Shown piece after piece: positions 37,579-46,336 of a stretch of DNA of 64,000 nucleotides; the first letter of the stretch is position 1, and every line of letters begins with the position of its first letter. The position numbers and the translations under genes were made by a program. Origin of the DNA: Bradyrhizobium ivorense (GTDB taxonomy: Bacteria > Pseudomonadota > Alphaproteobacteria > Rhizobiales > Xanthobacteraceae). The stretch lies in the NCBI RefSeq assembly GCF_900696085.1, contig NZ_CAADFC020000004.1, forward strand, positions 682,001 to 746,000, in the 5' to 3' direction. Below the pieces are notes generated by a model. That model saw only the letters and a program-made list of their open reading frames with translations, was not told the DNA's origin and ran no database searches.

Positions 37579-39168
37579 ATGAACAAGTATGAACGGCAGA
37601 GCCGTTTTCCTGCCGACCAGCAGACATTGCCTGACGACATTGCCGACGAGCTGTCCCGCCTCCCGAGCGAGGTGATCGAACTGAGCGGCGCGCCGCCGCT
37701 GGCGCCGCCGGTCCCGCTCACCCACGACGAGGTCCGCACCATCGTCATCAGCCTGATGCTGACGATGTTTTTGGCGGCGCTCGACCAGACCATCGTCGCG
37801 ACCGCGCTGCCGACCATCGGCCGCCAGTTCGGCGACGTCACCAATCTGTCCTGGGTGATCACGTCCTATCTGCTCGCGTCCACCGCCGTGGCGCCGGTGT
37901 TCGGCACCTTGAGCGACATCTACGGCCGCCGCGCCATGATCATCACCTCGCTCAGCCTGTTCGTGGTCGGCTCGATCCTGTGCGCGATCGCGCCGAGCAT
38001 GGCGATGCTGATCCTCGCCCGCGGCCTGCAAGGTCTCGGCGGCGGCGGCATCATGCCTGTGGTCCAGACCGTGATCTCCGACGTGGTGTCCCCGCGCGAG
38101 CGCGGCCGCTACCAGGCCTATTTCTCCAGCGTCTGGATGGCCGGCGGCATTCTCGGTCCCGTGATCGGCGGCGTGTTTGCCGAGCATCTGCACTGGTCGA
38201 TGATCTTCTGGATCAACCTGCCGCTTGCAGCCGCCGGGCTGGCGCTGCTGCTGCCGAAGATGAAAAAGATCCCGGTGTTCCACCGCAAGCGCGAGGTCGA
38301 CTGGCTGGGCGGCATCCTGCTGATGGCGTCCGCCGTCGTGTTCATGCTGGTGCTGACCTGGGGCGGCACGCGCCTGTCCTGGCTGTCGCCGACCATCACC
38401 GCGATGCTCGGGGCCTCGATCGCGCTCGCCGGCGCCTTTGTCTGGCACGCGCGCCGCGCCGATGAGCCGTTCCTGCCGCTGTCGCTGCTCGGCGGTTCGG
38501 TGGTGCCGTTCGCGATGTGCGCCGGCGGGTGCGCGCTCGGCGCCATCGTTGGCCTCACCGTGCACCTGCCGCTCTACTACGAGGTGGTCTACCACCTCAG
38601 CGCCAGCGAGGCCGGCCTCGCGCTGATCCCGCTCGCCGCGATCTCGACCTGCGGTGCGGCGATCGCCGGACGAACCATGGCGAAGGCCAAGCACTACAAG
38701 CGTGTCGCGATCGTCGGCACCTCGGTTGCCGCGATCTGCGCCGTCGGCATGGCGGTGACGACGTTGCCGCTGTGGGGCCTGCTGACGCTGATGGGCGTGT
38801 TCGCGCTCGGGCTCGGCACCACATTCCCCGTGAGCGTGGTGTCGTTGCAGAACTCGGTGGCGCGGGCGCAGGTCGGCACCGTGACCGGCGCGATGAACTT
38901 CTTCCGCGCGCTGCTGGCCTCCTTCACGGTGGCCGCTTTCACCACGATCCTCTTGATGACGCTGGGCTCCGACATCTCGCTCGCCAGCGAGCATCACGGT
39001 GCAGCGGGCGCGGTGAGCGCGATCCCGGTCGCCGACATGATCACCGCGTTCCGCTACGTGTTCGCCGCCGCCGCCGCGCTGCTGACGACCGCCGCGGTCT
39101 GCATGATCATCATGGAAGAGCGCCCGCTCGCCGGGCCCGGCACAGCGCCGGTGGAGATGGCGGAGTAG
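37579..39168 (+). CDS. MFS drug transporter, DHA2 (14-helix) type
   Basis: This 529-residue protein has about 14 membrane helices and the DHA2 motifs: LDQTIVATALPTIG at the first helix, LSDIYGRRAMI (motif A) and ARGLQGLGGGGIMPVVQTVISDVVSPRERG with motif C-like GGILGPVIGG. These export drugs, dyes or metabolites by proton antiport. The 55-residue cytosolic N-terminus is longer than usual. It converges on the receiver-cyclase gene with 21 bp between stops and has no nearby regulator gene, so the trigger is unknown. Confidence 0.92.
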   Translation: MNKYERQSRFPADQQTLPDDIADELSRLPSEVIELSGAPPLAPPVPLTHDEVRTIVISLMLTMFLAALDQTIVATALPTIGRQFGDVTNLSWVITSYLLASTAVAPVFGTLSDIYGRRAMIITSLSLFVVGSILCAIAPSMAMLILARGLQGLGGGGIMPVVQTVISDVVSPRERGRYQAYFSSVWMAGGILGPVIGGVFAEHLHWSMIFWINLPLAAAGLALLLPKMKKIPVFHRKREVDWLGGILLMASAVVFMLVLTWGGTRLSWLSPTITAMLGASIALAGAFVWHARRADEPFLPLSLLGGSVVPFAMCAGGCALGAIVGLTVHLPLYYEVVYHLSASEAGLALIPLAAISTCGAAIAGRTMAKAKHYKRVAIVGTSVAAICAVGMAVTTLPLWGLLTLMGVFALGLGTTFPVSVVSLQNSVARAQVGTVTGAMNFFRALLASFTVAAFTTILLMTLGSDISLASEHHGAAGAVSAIPVADMITAFRYVFAAAAALLTTAAVCMIIMEERPLAGPGTAPVEMAE

Positions 39169-39189
39169 GGACCGGCGGTTCACTGCGCC

Positions 39190-40440
39190 TCACTCCAGTT
39201 GCACGCGCGCGCCCTTGGCGCCGTTGAGGAGCCGCCGCAAATGATAGCTCGCGAGCGGATCGTCGGCATGGATGCCGACCAGCGCGGCGAACGCCGGCAT
39301 TGCCGCGATATCCCCGGACTCGAGCTTGGCGAAAGCGCTTGCGTATTGCGCCGCGGCCGCCCCGTCGAACGCGGCCGGCGATAGTGGCTCATGGGCGCGC
39401 AGCGGCTCGCTGCGGCCGCGCAGCACGAGGTCCCCGACCGGCCGCCCGCGAAATTTCCCGGCGGTGCTCGCGACGGTGTCGCTGACGCAGATCCGCGTGC
39501 CCAGCACCTTGTTGGCGGCCTCGAGCCTTGCGGCGATGTTGATGGTGTCGCCATAGGCCGTGTAGTCGAAGAAGCGGTCGCCGCCGAAATTGCCGACCAG
39601 CGCCGGGCCGGCATGCACGCCGATCCGCGTGACGCCGAAATCGACGCCCTTGTCTTTCCAGCGGGCGCGAAACGCCTCCGCCCAGAGATCGAGCGCCTGC
39701 GCGCAGGCGATCGCGCGGGTGGCGTAATCGGCCTGGTCGCCGGGCGCATTGAACAGCACCTGGATGGCGTCGCCGATCACCTTCGCCACCGTGCCGTCAT
39801 GGGCGAACACGACATCGGTGAGGCCGCCGACATATTCGTTGAGCAGTTCCGCCAGCACTTCGGCCTCGGCGCTCTCGACCAGCGAGGTGAAGCCGGTGAT
39901 GTCGGTGAAGATCACGGCGACGTCGCGCCAGCGCACCTGCATCTCGTCGCCGTCATCGCCGGCGGCAAGCCGCTTGGCCAGTTCGGGCGAGAAATAGCGC
40001 GACAGCGAGGCGTGGGCGCGTTCGGCCTCCGCCTGGCGGCGGCGTGCCTCGCGCAGCACCTCGATATGCCCGAGGGTTTTCAGGATGGTCGCTTCCAGGT
40101 CGGCGAAATCGATCGGCTTGGTCAGGAAGTCGAACGCGCCGCGATTCATCGCGGTGCGGATGTTGCTCATGTCGCCATAGGCCGAGACGATGATGGCCGA
40201 CTTCTTGTCCTCGCGCTCCTGCAGCCGCGCCAGCAGCGACAGCCCGTCCATCCGCGGCATGTTGATGTCGAGCACCACGAGATCGACATGCGGATGCCGC
40301 TCGATCGACTGCAGCGCCTCGACACCATCGCGCGCGAATACGAAGTCGATGCGCCGGTCGCGAATCTGCCGGCGGAATCGCTGCAGGACGAGCGCTTCCA
40401 GATCGGGCTCGTCGTCGACCACGAGAACGGTCGAGGTCAT
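39190..40440 (-). CDS. Receiver domain - class III adenylate/guanylate cyclase
   Basis: This 416-residue protein has an N-terminal receiver (DDEPD acidic pocket, phospho-acceptor Asp58 in LVVLDINMPRMDG, KPIDF lysine) and a helical linker to a class III cyclase domain with VIFTDITGFTSL, VIGDAIQVLF and DTINIAARLEA, i.e. both metal aspartates and the Asn/Arg pair, so it is likely active and phosphorylation-controlled. It overlaps the preceding response regulator by ATGA at 40437-40440 and is the last gene of the operon. Confidence 0.92.
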   Translation of the reverse strand: MTSTVLVVDDEPDLEALVLQRFRRQIRDRRIDFVFARDGVEALQSIERHPHVDLVVLDINMPRMDGLSLLARLQEREDKKSAIIVSAYGDMSNIRTAMNRGAFDFLTKPIDFADLEATILKTLGHIEVLREARRRQAEAERAHASLSRYFSPELAKRLAAGDDGDEMQVRWRDVAVIFTDITGFTSLVESAEAEVLAELLNEYVGGLTDVVFAHDGTVAKVIGDAIQVLFNAPGDQADYATRAIACAQALDLWAEAFRARWKDKGVDFGVTRIGVHAGPALVGNFGGDRFFDYTAYGDTINIAARLEAANKVLGTRICVSDTVASTAGKFRGRPVGDLVLRGRSEPLRAHEPLSPAAFDGAAAAQYASAFAKLESGDIAAMPAFAALVGIHADDPLASYHLRRLLNGAKGARVQLE

Positions 40441-40826
40441 GCGGCCCGCTCCAGTCGCGCCTCGATCTCCTGGCGGACTTGACCGAAATCGATCGGCTTC
40501 GTCAGCAGGCCCTCGGCGCCGTGCTCCAGCGCCTTGCGCCGCGTTTCGGCATCGCCGTAGGCGGTGATCATGATGACGGGAACGTCGGGCCGGCGGGAGC
40601 GCACCTCCGGCAGCATCTCGAGCCCGCTCATCCCGGGCATGTTGATGTCGGAGAGGATAAGGATCAGCGTTCGCTCGCCGGTATCGCCGATTCGGCCGAG
40701 CGCCTGCGCCGCCGAATGGGCGAAATCCATCATGAAGCGCTGGGCGCGCAGGTCGCGGCGGAATTGCTGCCGGAACAGGACCTCGATGTCCGGCTCGTCA
40801 TCCACCACCAGAACCAATACACTCAC
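40437..40826 (-). CDS. Single-domain response regulator
   Basis: This 129-residue protein is a stand-alone receiver: VLVVDDEPD acidic pocket, LILSDINMPGMSG with phospho-acceptor Asp60, VIMITAYGD (Thr switch) and TKPIDF (Lys). With no output domain it works by protein contact or as a phosphate sink. It is flanked by overlapping genes on both sides (ATGA with the kinase at 40823-40826 and with the receiver-cyclase at 40437-40440), so it is likely the relay between them. Confidence 0.93.
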   Translation of the reverse strand: MSVLVLVVDDEPDIEVLFRQQFRRDLRAQRFMMDFAHSAAQALGRIGDTGERTLILILSDINMPGMSGLEMLPEVRSRRPDVPVIMITAYGDAETRRKALEHGAEGLLTKPIDFGQVRQEIEARLERAA

Positions 40827-42859
40827 GTTTGTCCCCTGGTACCGTTGGAAAAACTGCTTCTGCGCGGCAGCAGAATGGTGAACTCGGTGAATTCTCCGGG
40901 TTCGGTCGCGACATCGATCCTGCCGCCGTGCTGCTTCACGATGATGTCGTGACTCATGGAGAGCCCGAGCCCCGTGCCTTCGCCCGGCGGCTTGGTCGTG
41001 AAGAACGGATTGTACATCTTGTCCTTGACCTCGGGCGGGATGCCGACGCCGTTGTCGCGGATGCTGATCTCGACGAAATCGCCGCGGCTTCGCGTGCTGG
41101 CGCTCACCGTGGGCTCGAATCCGGTCTCGCCCCGGCTGCAGCGCTTCTCCACGGCATAGAAGCCGTTGGAGATCAGATTGAGCAGCACCCGCGTGATCTC
41201 TTGCGGAAACGCTTCGATCGCGCCGGCCTCGGGATCGAACGCGCGCCCAAGCGTGACGTTGAACTGGGGCCTCTCGGCGCGCGCGCCGTGATAGGCGAGG
41301 TTGAGGCTTTCCTCGACCAGCGCATTGACGTCGGTCGGCCGGTGCTCGCCGCTGCCGCTGCGCGAATGCAACAGCATGTTCTTGACGATGGAATCGGCAC
41401 GCTTGCCGTGCTGCACGATCTTCTGCAGGTTCCCCTTCAATAGCCCGGTCAGCTCATCGATTTCGCCGCGGGTGCTGTCCGCGAGCGCGACGGGTGCGAG
41501 CACCTCGTTCAGCTCGTCCGTCAGTTCGGCCGAGAGCGCGGCAAAATTGTTGACGAAGTTGAGCGGGTTCTTGATCTCGTGCGCGATGCCGGCCGTGAGC
41601 TGGCCGAGCGAGGCGAGCTTCTCGGTCTGCACCAGGCGGTCCTGCGCGGCGCGCAGATCGTCGAGCGATCTTGCGAGCTCGGCCGTGCGCGCCTGCAACT
41701 GCTCGAACAGCCGCGCGTTCTCGATCGCGATCACGGCCTGATCGGCGAAGGTCTTGAGCAGGTTGATCTGGGCCTCAGGGAACGCACCCGGCTCGGCGCG
41801 CGAGACGCCGATAGTGCCGATTGCGACGCCCTCGCGGAGCATCGGCACCACGAGGATGCTGCGATAGCCGCGGGCGCGGGCCATGTCTTTCACGGCCTGG
41901 GGAACGTCGGGTTCGGTTTCGACATCGGTGCGGAATGCGATCTTCCCGGTCTCTGCGACCCGGCTGTGGATCGCGCGCGAGCTGAGCGGGGAGGGGAACG
42001 AAATCCGGATTTCGGCGTCGCCCTCCGGGCTTCCGGCCGTGCACGCCGCCAGATGCAGCATGTCGCCGACGACGCGCGTCACCAGCGCGGTCTGGCCGGC
42101 GAGCAGCCGCCGCGCGCTTTCGGAGATGGCGTCGAACACCGGGTGCACATCGGTCGGCGAACTGGCGATGGCGTTGAGGATCTCGGCGGTCGCGGTCTGC
42201 CGCTCCAGCGCCGCGCGCGTTTCGTTGAACAGCCGCGCGTTCTCGATCGCGATCACGGCCTGGTCGGCAAAGGTCTGCAGCAATTGCACGTGGTGGGCGG
42301 CAAAGGCGCCGGGCTCCGCGCGCGTGATGCTGATCATGCCGACCGCGGTGCCGCGGTTCATCAGCGGGGTGAACAGCACGCTGCGAAAGCCGCGCAGCCG
42401 CGCCAGCCGCCTGTTCGGCTCCGGAACCTCGTCGGCTTCGCTGTCGGGGAATTGCACGGTCTCGCCGCCGCGGACCAACGCGAAGGTCGGGAACGCCGCG
42501 ATGTGGCGCGGGAACGAGGCCCGCAGGCCGGCGTCGGCCTCGGGGCTGGTCGGCGTGTACGCCACCAGATGCAGCTCGTCGCCGATGAAGCGGAGCACGG
42601 TGGCCGAGAAGCCGCGCAGCAACCGCTTGGCGTTCGAGGCGATCGCCTCGAATGCCGGCTGCGCGTCGGAGGGCGAGGCGGCGATGACCTTCAGGATCTC
42701 CGCCGTCGCGGTCTGCCATTCCAGCGCCTGGGCCTCGCGGTCGCGCGCGGCCGCCAGGTCGCCTTGCACGCGGCCGGTCTCGACCACCGCACATTGCAGT
42801 TGCTGTTCGAGCTCGTCGATCCTGCGCCTCAGATCGGCGTCCATGGGCTGGTCATTCAT
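40823..42859 (-). CDS. Soluble histidine kinase with two GAF domains
   Basis: This 678-residue kinase has an N-terminal coiled coil (LRRRIDELEQQLQ), two tandem GAF domains each introduced by ETRAALERQTATAEIL-like linkers and ending FADQAVIAIENARLF, then HisKA with His427 in AGIAHEIKNPLNFVNNF, and a HATPase domain (LNLISNGFYAVEKR, DNGVGIPPEV, GTGLGLSMSHDII). There is no membrane segment, so the signal is cytosolic; GAF domains could bind a small molecule. It is the first gene of an operon with a response regulator and a receiver-cyclase, each overlapping by 4 bp. Confidence 0.93.
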   Translation of the reverse strand: MNDQPMDADLRRRIDELEQQLQCAVVETGRVQGDLAAARDREAQALEWQTATAEILKVIAASPSDAQPAFEAIASNAKRLLRGFSATVLRFIGDELHLVAYTPTSPEADAGLRASFPRHIAAFPTFALVRGGETVQFPDSEADEVPEPNRRLARLRGFRSVLFTPLMNRGTAVGMISITRAEPGAFAAHHVQLLQTFADQAVIAIENARLFNETRAALERQTATAEILNAIASSPTDVHPVFDAISESARRLLAGQTALVTRVVGDMLHLAACTAGSPEGDAEIRISFPSPLSSRAIHSRVAETGKIAFRTDVETEPDVPQAVKDMARARGYRSILVVPMLREGVAIGTIGVSRAEPGAFPEAQINLLKTFADQAVIAIENARLFEQLQARTAELARSLDDLRAAQDRLVQTEKLASLGQLTAGIAHEIKNPLNFVNNFAALSAELTDELNEVLAPVALADSTRGEIDELTGLLKGNLQKIVQHGKRADSIVKNMLLHSRSGSGEHRPTDVNALVEESLNLAYHGARAERPQFNVTLGRAFDPEAGAIEAFPQEITRVLLNLISNGFYAVEKRCSRGETGFEPTVSASTRSRGDFVEISIRDNGVGIPPEVKDKMYNPFFTTKPPGEGTGLGLSMSHDIIVKQHGGRIDVATEPGEFTEFTILLPRRSSFSNGTRGQT

Positions 42860-43162
42860 CGTCTGTTCGGCGCCGCAACGTGAGCGGGTGCGACGTCATG
42901 GGCGGCTGACAGCCGGCCGGCCGAGGTCGTCGAATCTCCCGCGCCAGTTGGGAATCCATGCTGCGCCAGCGGCTTTAGCGCCAAAAATAGCCGCCGGGCA
43001 AGCCGGAACGGGACCGTGATTGTCGTGCGATTGCGGTCGTTTGCGTGTGCACATTCACGTTTCCGCGACGCAAAATTCGCTTGGCGCGGGTTCACGTCTC
43101 AAACAGCTGGTGATCCATTTCAGAGACGGTCGTGATTGAGCCGAGAGGCCGCGGCGTACTGG

Positions 43163-43185
43163 ATCGCCCGGTTAAACCGGGCGAT
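43163..43185. repeat. Palindromic hairpin at the left end of the repeat cluster
   Basis: ATCGCCCGG-TTAAA-CCGGGCGAT is a perfect 9-bp stem within a GCGTACTGGATCGC..GCGATGACAG context, which from memory recurs next to the following structured element in other Bradyrhizobium genomes. Confidence 0.6.
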
Positions 43186-43230
43186 GACAGGTGTGGGTGG
43201 GGGCGCAGTTTCGCGATCTCGCGACATGGA

Positions 43231-43431
43231 TTGCCCGAGCTTTGCTCTTTCGTTCCGCCCTCTCCTTGATCAGAGGGCGCAGGGAAAGCCGGGTGCCGAT
43301 TGCACCCATGGGCCCGGTGCAACAAAAAAGCACCGGGGTAGGACCACAGGTGTAACCGGAAACAACCCGGCTTTCCCTGCGCGATGGGTTACGGCTTATA
43401 CGTGCTCTCCCCGGCGAGACTGGGCTTTTTT
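43231..43431 (+). ncRNA. Candidate structured RNA with intrinsic terminator
   Basis: An outer 18-bp perfect inverted repeat (GCGCAGGGAAAGCCGGGT at 43277-43294 with its complement at 43365-43382) encloses GGGTGC-CGATT-GCACCC (43291-43307) and CCCGGTGC-AACAAAAAA-GCACCGGG (43313-43337), so a multi-branched fold is likely. Downstream, CCCGG-CGAGA-CTGGG followed by CTTTTTT (43410-43431) is an intrinsic terminator. No open frame fits. The 5' end is a guess. I recall similar sequences dispersed in Bradyrhizobium genomes, which makes either an RNA family or a repeat element possible. Confidence 0.5.
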
Positions 43432-43721
43432 GTCACCGCTTTCGCAACAACGCTTGCGCGTTTTGCGAGAGGACACCTGCCACTAGGGCGTCAGGCCTGC
43501 ACGACTTCACCGTCCGCCTCGCGTGCTGTCGTCACTGGCACACGCGGCGTCCACCGCATCTCACCGCAACACTATGACGATGCGCAGCGCCCCTCGATCG
43601 GGTGAGACGGGCGAACCATACACCGAGTTGCCCTTCCGAAAAAGCGAAATATTTTTGCGCGCGGGGATTGACAGGTTTTTGGGCTGACTTGCCCGTCGGG
43701 CAGTCACAGTCCGTCACACTT

Positions 43722-43838
43722 GTAGGATGGGTAGAGCCAACGGGTCCGCGCTGCGCGCGGCCCGATGATAAACTCCGCAAAACCCATCAATTGCGTCCGC
43801 GGTGAGATGATGGGTATCGCTGCGCTCCACCATCCTAC
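43722..43838. repeat. Palindromic intergenic repeat (GTAGGATGG family)
   Basis: The element opens GTAGGATGGGTAGAGC and closes GCTCCACCATCCTAC, i.e. terminal inverted repeats, with imperfect inner copies of AACCCATCA/TGATGGGT between. It looks like a dispersed non-coding repeat; this is the only copy in the window. Confidence 0.75.
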
Positions 43839-44108
43839 GGTGCTTGCTCTCGCGTTCCGTGGGACGGATTACGCTTCGTTCATCCGCCCAACGATTCTAG
43901 CTCGTCCCACGATATGTCCGGTGCTGCCTACTCCTTGTTCAATCCGTCGGCATCGACCCACTACTTTAGTTGCCATCAACGCATGGCGATCTGCGTGTGG
44001 TTTCACTTGCTGCGCATTTTGTCGCGGCTATAGTCGCGCCCCAAAGAAAGGCCCAAGCGGGCCCAACAGAGCTCGAAGCAGCCGAAGAACAAGAAGGAGT
44101 GAAACAAG

Positions 44109-45365
44109 GTGAGAAAAACATCCCGAGTGCCATTTCATGCGTTGCAACAACTCGCGGGAGTAGCTGTTCTGGGCCTGATGGCGGCAGCCCCGAGTGGTGC
44201 GCTGGCCGCGGATACACTCAAGATCGGCGTGATCGCCGAAGCCCAGGCGATCGCCGGCGCCTCGATCCCGCAGGCGGCGCAGCTCGCCGCCGATGAGATC
44301 AACGCCAAGGGCGGCGTCGACGGCCGCAAGATCGAAATCGTCACCTACGACAATCACTCGTCCTCGGCGGATTCGGTGCGCGCATTCCAGCGCGCGGTGA
44401 ACGAGGACAAGGTCAACGCCGTCATTTCGAGCTACATCAGCGAGGTGGTGCTGGCGCTGGAGCCCTGGGCCTCGCGGCTGAAGACGCCGTTCGTGACGCC
44501 GGGCGCCGCCTCCAACGAGATCAGCAAGAGCGTTCACGCCGATTACGAGAAGAACAAGTACACCTTCCACGGCTACCTGACGTCGGCGGCGCTGGCGCTG
44601 TCGGTGTGCGATTCCGCCAAGGATCTCCTGGTCGATCAGAAGCACATGAAGACCGCGGTGATCATGAGCGAGGACGCCGCCTGGACCAAGCCGCTCGACG
44701 TCGGCTACGAGGAGTGCCTGCCGAAGATCGGGCTCAAGGTCGTCGACCACATCCGCTTCTCGCCCGACACCACCGACTTCACGCCGATCTTCAACAAGAT
44801 CGAGGCGGCGAAGCCCGACGTCATCATCACCGGCATCTCGCATGTCGGCGTGCAGCCGACGGTGCAGTGGAAGAACCAGCAGGTGCCGATCCCGATGTTC
44901 GGCATCTCCTCGCAGGCGACCAACGAGACCTTTGGCAAGGACACCAACGACGCCGCCGAGGGCGTGCTGTATCAGGGCGTGTCGGGCCCGAACGTTGCGG
45001 TGACGCCGAAGTCGGTGCCGTTCGCGGAAGCCTTCAAGAAGCGGTTCGGCAACTATCCGTCCTATGCGGGCTACACCGCCTATGACGAGGTCTACTACAT
45101 CGCCGACGCAGTGAAGCGCGCCGGCTCCGCCGAGGCCGACAAGATGGTCGCGGCGCTGGAAAAGACCGATTGGGAAGGCACCATCGGGCGCGTCCAGTTC
45201 TACGGCAAGGACGATCCGTTCACCCATTCGATCAAATACGGCAAGGGCCTGATCACCGGGCTGATGCTGCAGTGGCAGGGCGGCAAGCAGGTCGCGGTCT
45301 GGCCGAAGGAAGTGGCCAAGGCCGAGCTCAAGTTCCCGAGCTTCGTCAAGGCGACCACCAATTGA
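44109..45365 (+). CDS. Branched-chain amino acid ABC transporter, periplasmic binding protein (first copy)
   Basis: This 418-residue binding protein has a Sec signal peptide (MRKTSRVPFHALQQLAG.. cleaved after GALAA) and a type I periplasmic fold: LKIGVIAEAQAIAGASIPQAAQLAADEINAKGGVDGRKIEIVTYD is the Leu/Ile/Val-binding opening. It starts with GTG preceded by AAGGAG. It is followed by permeases and ATPase of the same system, with a stable hairpin (45376-45400) between. A paralogue lies at 48783. The ligand is presumably an amino acid or related compound; relatives bind many others. Confidence 0.9.
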   Translation: MRKTSRVPFHALQQLAGVAVLGLMAAAPSGALAADTLKIGVIAEAQAIAGASIPQAAQLAADEINAKGGVDGRKIEIVTYDNHSSSADSVRAFQRAVNEDKVNAVISSYISEVVLALEPWASRLKTPFVTPGAASNEISKSVHADYEKNKYTFHGYLTSAALALSVCDSAKDLLVDQKHMKTAVIMSEDAAWTKPLDVGYEECLPKIGLKVVDHIRFSPDTTDFTPIFNKIEAAKPDVIITGISHVGVQPTVQWKNQQVPIPMFGISSQATNETFGKDTNDAAEGVLYQGVSGPNVAVTPKSVPFAEAFKKRFGNYPSYAGYTAYDEVYYIADAVKRAGSAEADKMVAALEKTDWEGTIGRVQFYGKDDPFTHSIKYGKGLITGLMLQWQGGKQVAVWPKEVAKAELKFPSFVKATTN

Positions 45366-45375
45366 CTGATGGTCG

Positions 45376-45400
45376 TGCTCCCGGGTCTCTCCCGGGAGCA
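45376..45400 (+). promoter_or_regulatory. Intercistronic stem-loop after the first binding-protein gene
   Basis: TGCTCCCGGG-TCTCT-CCCGGGAGCA is a perfect 10-bp stem with a 5-nt loop, 11 bp after the stop. Such stems commonly stabilise the abundant binding-protein message or partly terminate before the permease genes. Confidence 0.6.
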
Positions 45401-45459
45401 TCGCTGTTCAGTTCCGCGTCCTCCACAACAGGCAGCGCCGCTGCCGCGGCCAGTATGAG

Positions 45460-46335
45460 ATGCTTGCGTTACAAATCCTGATCGATGGCTTTGCCATCAG
45501 TGCCCTCTATGCCCTCGGCGCCACCGGCTTCACCCTGATCTTCGGGGTCTCCGGCGTCCTCAATCTCTCCCACGGTGCCATCATGGTGGCCGCGGCGGTG
45601 GCGGCCTGGGCCGCGGCCAGCGTGCTGCACCTCGACATCTACAGCGGCGCGCTGTTCGGTGTCGGCGTGGCGCTGGTCGTCTCCTTCGCGACCTATTTCG
45701 CGGTGGTGAAGCCGATCCAGAATTCCACGCGGATCCCCAACGAGGAGAAGGAAATCTTCGTCCTCACCGGCACCCTGCTGTGGGGCATCATGATCCAGGA
45801 GCTGATCGCCTATTTCTTCACCAACAACGCCAAGACGGTGCTGCCGATCGTCGAGGGCGTCGTCGATATCTTCGGCAACCGCACACCGCGCAACAATATC
45901 TTCACCGCGCTGGTGTGCTGCCTCGTGATCGGTCTGTTGTGGCTTTTGGTGAACCGCACCCGCACCGGCAAGGCGGTGCTGGCGGCCTCGATGAACCCGC
46001 GCGGCGTCACCTTGCTCGGGCTCGAGCTCACCCAGATCTACATCGTGGTGTGGGCGATCTACGGCATCCTCGCCGGCATCGCCGGCGTGCTGCTCGGCAT
46101 GTTCCTCGGCGTCAGCTCCTACAGCGTCGGGCCGCTCACCGCGAGCGCATTCTCGATCGTGGTGCTGGGGGGCCTCGGCAGCGTGTCCGGCTCGCTGATC
46201 GCAGCCTTCGTGGTCGGCTATCTCGAGACCCTGACCGCCTACCTGATCTCGCCGGCCTATCGCACCATTCCGGCGCTGCTGCTGCTGGTGTTCGTGATGT
46301 ATATCCGGCCGCAGGGCCTGCTCGGGAGGCGCTGA
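45460..46335 (+). CDS. livH: Branched-chain amino acid ABC transporter permease LivH
   Basis: This 291-residue membrane protein has about eight helices and the LivH signature LNLSHGAIMVAAAVAAWAA near the N-terminus, plus the cytosolic EAA-like loop and a C-terminal PAYRTIPALLLLVFVMYIRPQGLLGRR. It forms half of the transmembrane channel with LivM. The gene follows the binding-protein gene by 94 bp and precedes livM by one base, so the two permeases are cotranslated. Confidence 0.92.
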   Translation: MLALQILIDGFAISALYALGATGFTLIFGVSGVLNLSHGAIMVAAAVAAWAAASVLHLDIYSGALFGVGVALVVSFATYFAVVKPIQNSTRIPNEEKEIFVLTGTLLWGIMIQELIAYFFTNNAKTVLPIVEGVVDIFGNRTPRNNIFTALVCCLVIGLLWLLVNRTRTGKAVLAASMNPRGVTLLGLELTQIYIVVWAIYGILAGIAGVLLGMFLGVSSYSVGPLTASAFSIVVLGGLGSVSGSLIAAFVVGYLETLTAYLISPAYRTIPALLLLVFVMYIRPQGLLGRR

Positions 46336-46336
46336 G

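Larger units (their letters stand above)
42860..44108. other. 1.25 kb gene-free region rich in palindromic elements
   Basis: No convincing gene lies between the kinase operon and the amino-acid transporter locus. The region holds a 9-bp hairpin (43163-43185), a structured candidate RNA with a terminator (43231-43431), a GCCCG-TCGGGC palindrome at about 43690-43701, a GTAGGATGG-type repeat (43722-43838) and a CGTGGGACG/CGTCCCACG pair at about 43858-43914. The promoter for the binding-protein gene should lie in 43920-44095. Confidence 0.7.

Noticed and set aside
35248..39183. A very long minus-strand open frame (about 1311 codons) opposite YcgN, the metallopeptidase and the MFS gene
   Set aside because: It is antisense to three well-supported genes; the translation is Arg/His/Gly-rich without motifs, as expected from GC-biased third positions.
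43136..44112. Several short open frames in the repeat-rich gap
   Set aside because: They lack ribosome sites and cover palindromic elements and stem-loops rather than protein-like sequence.
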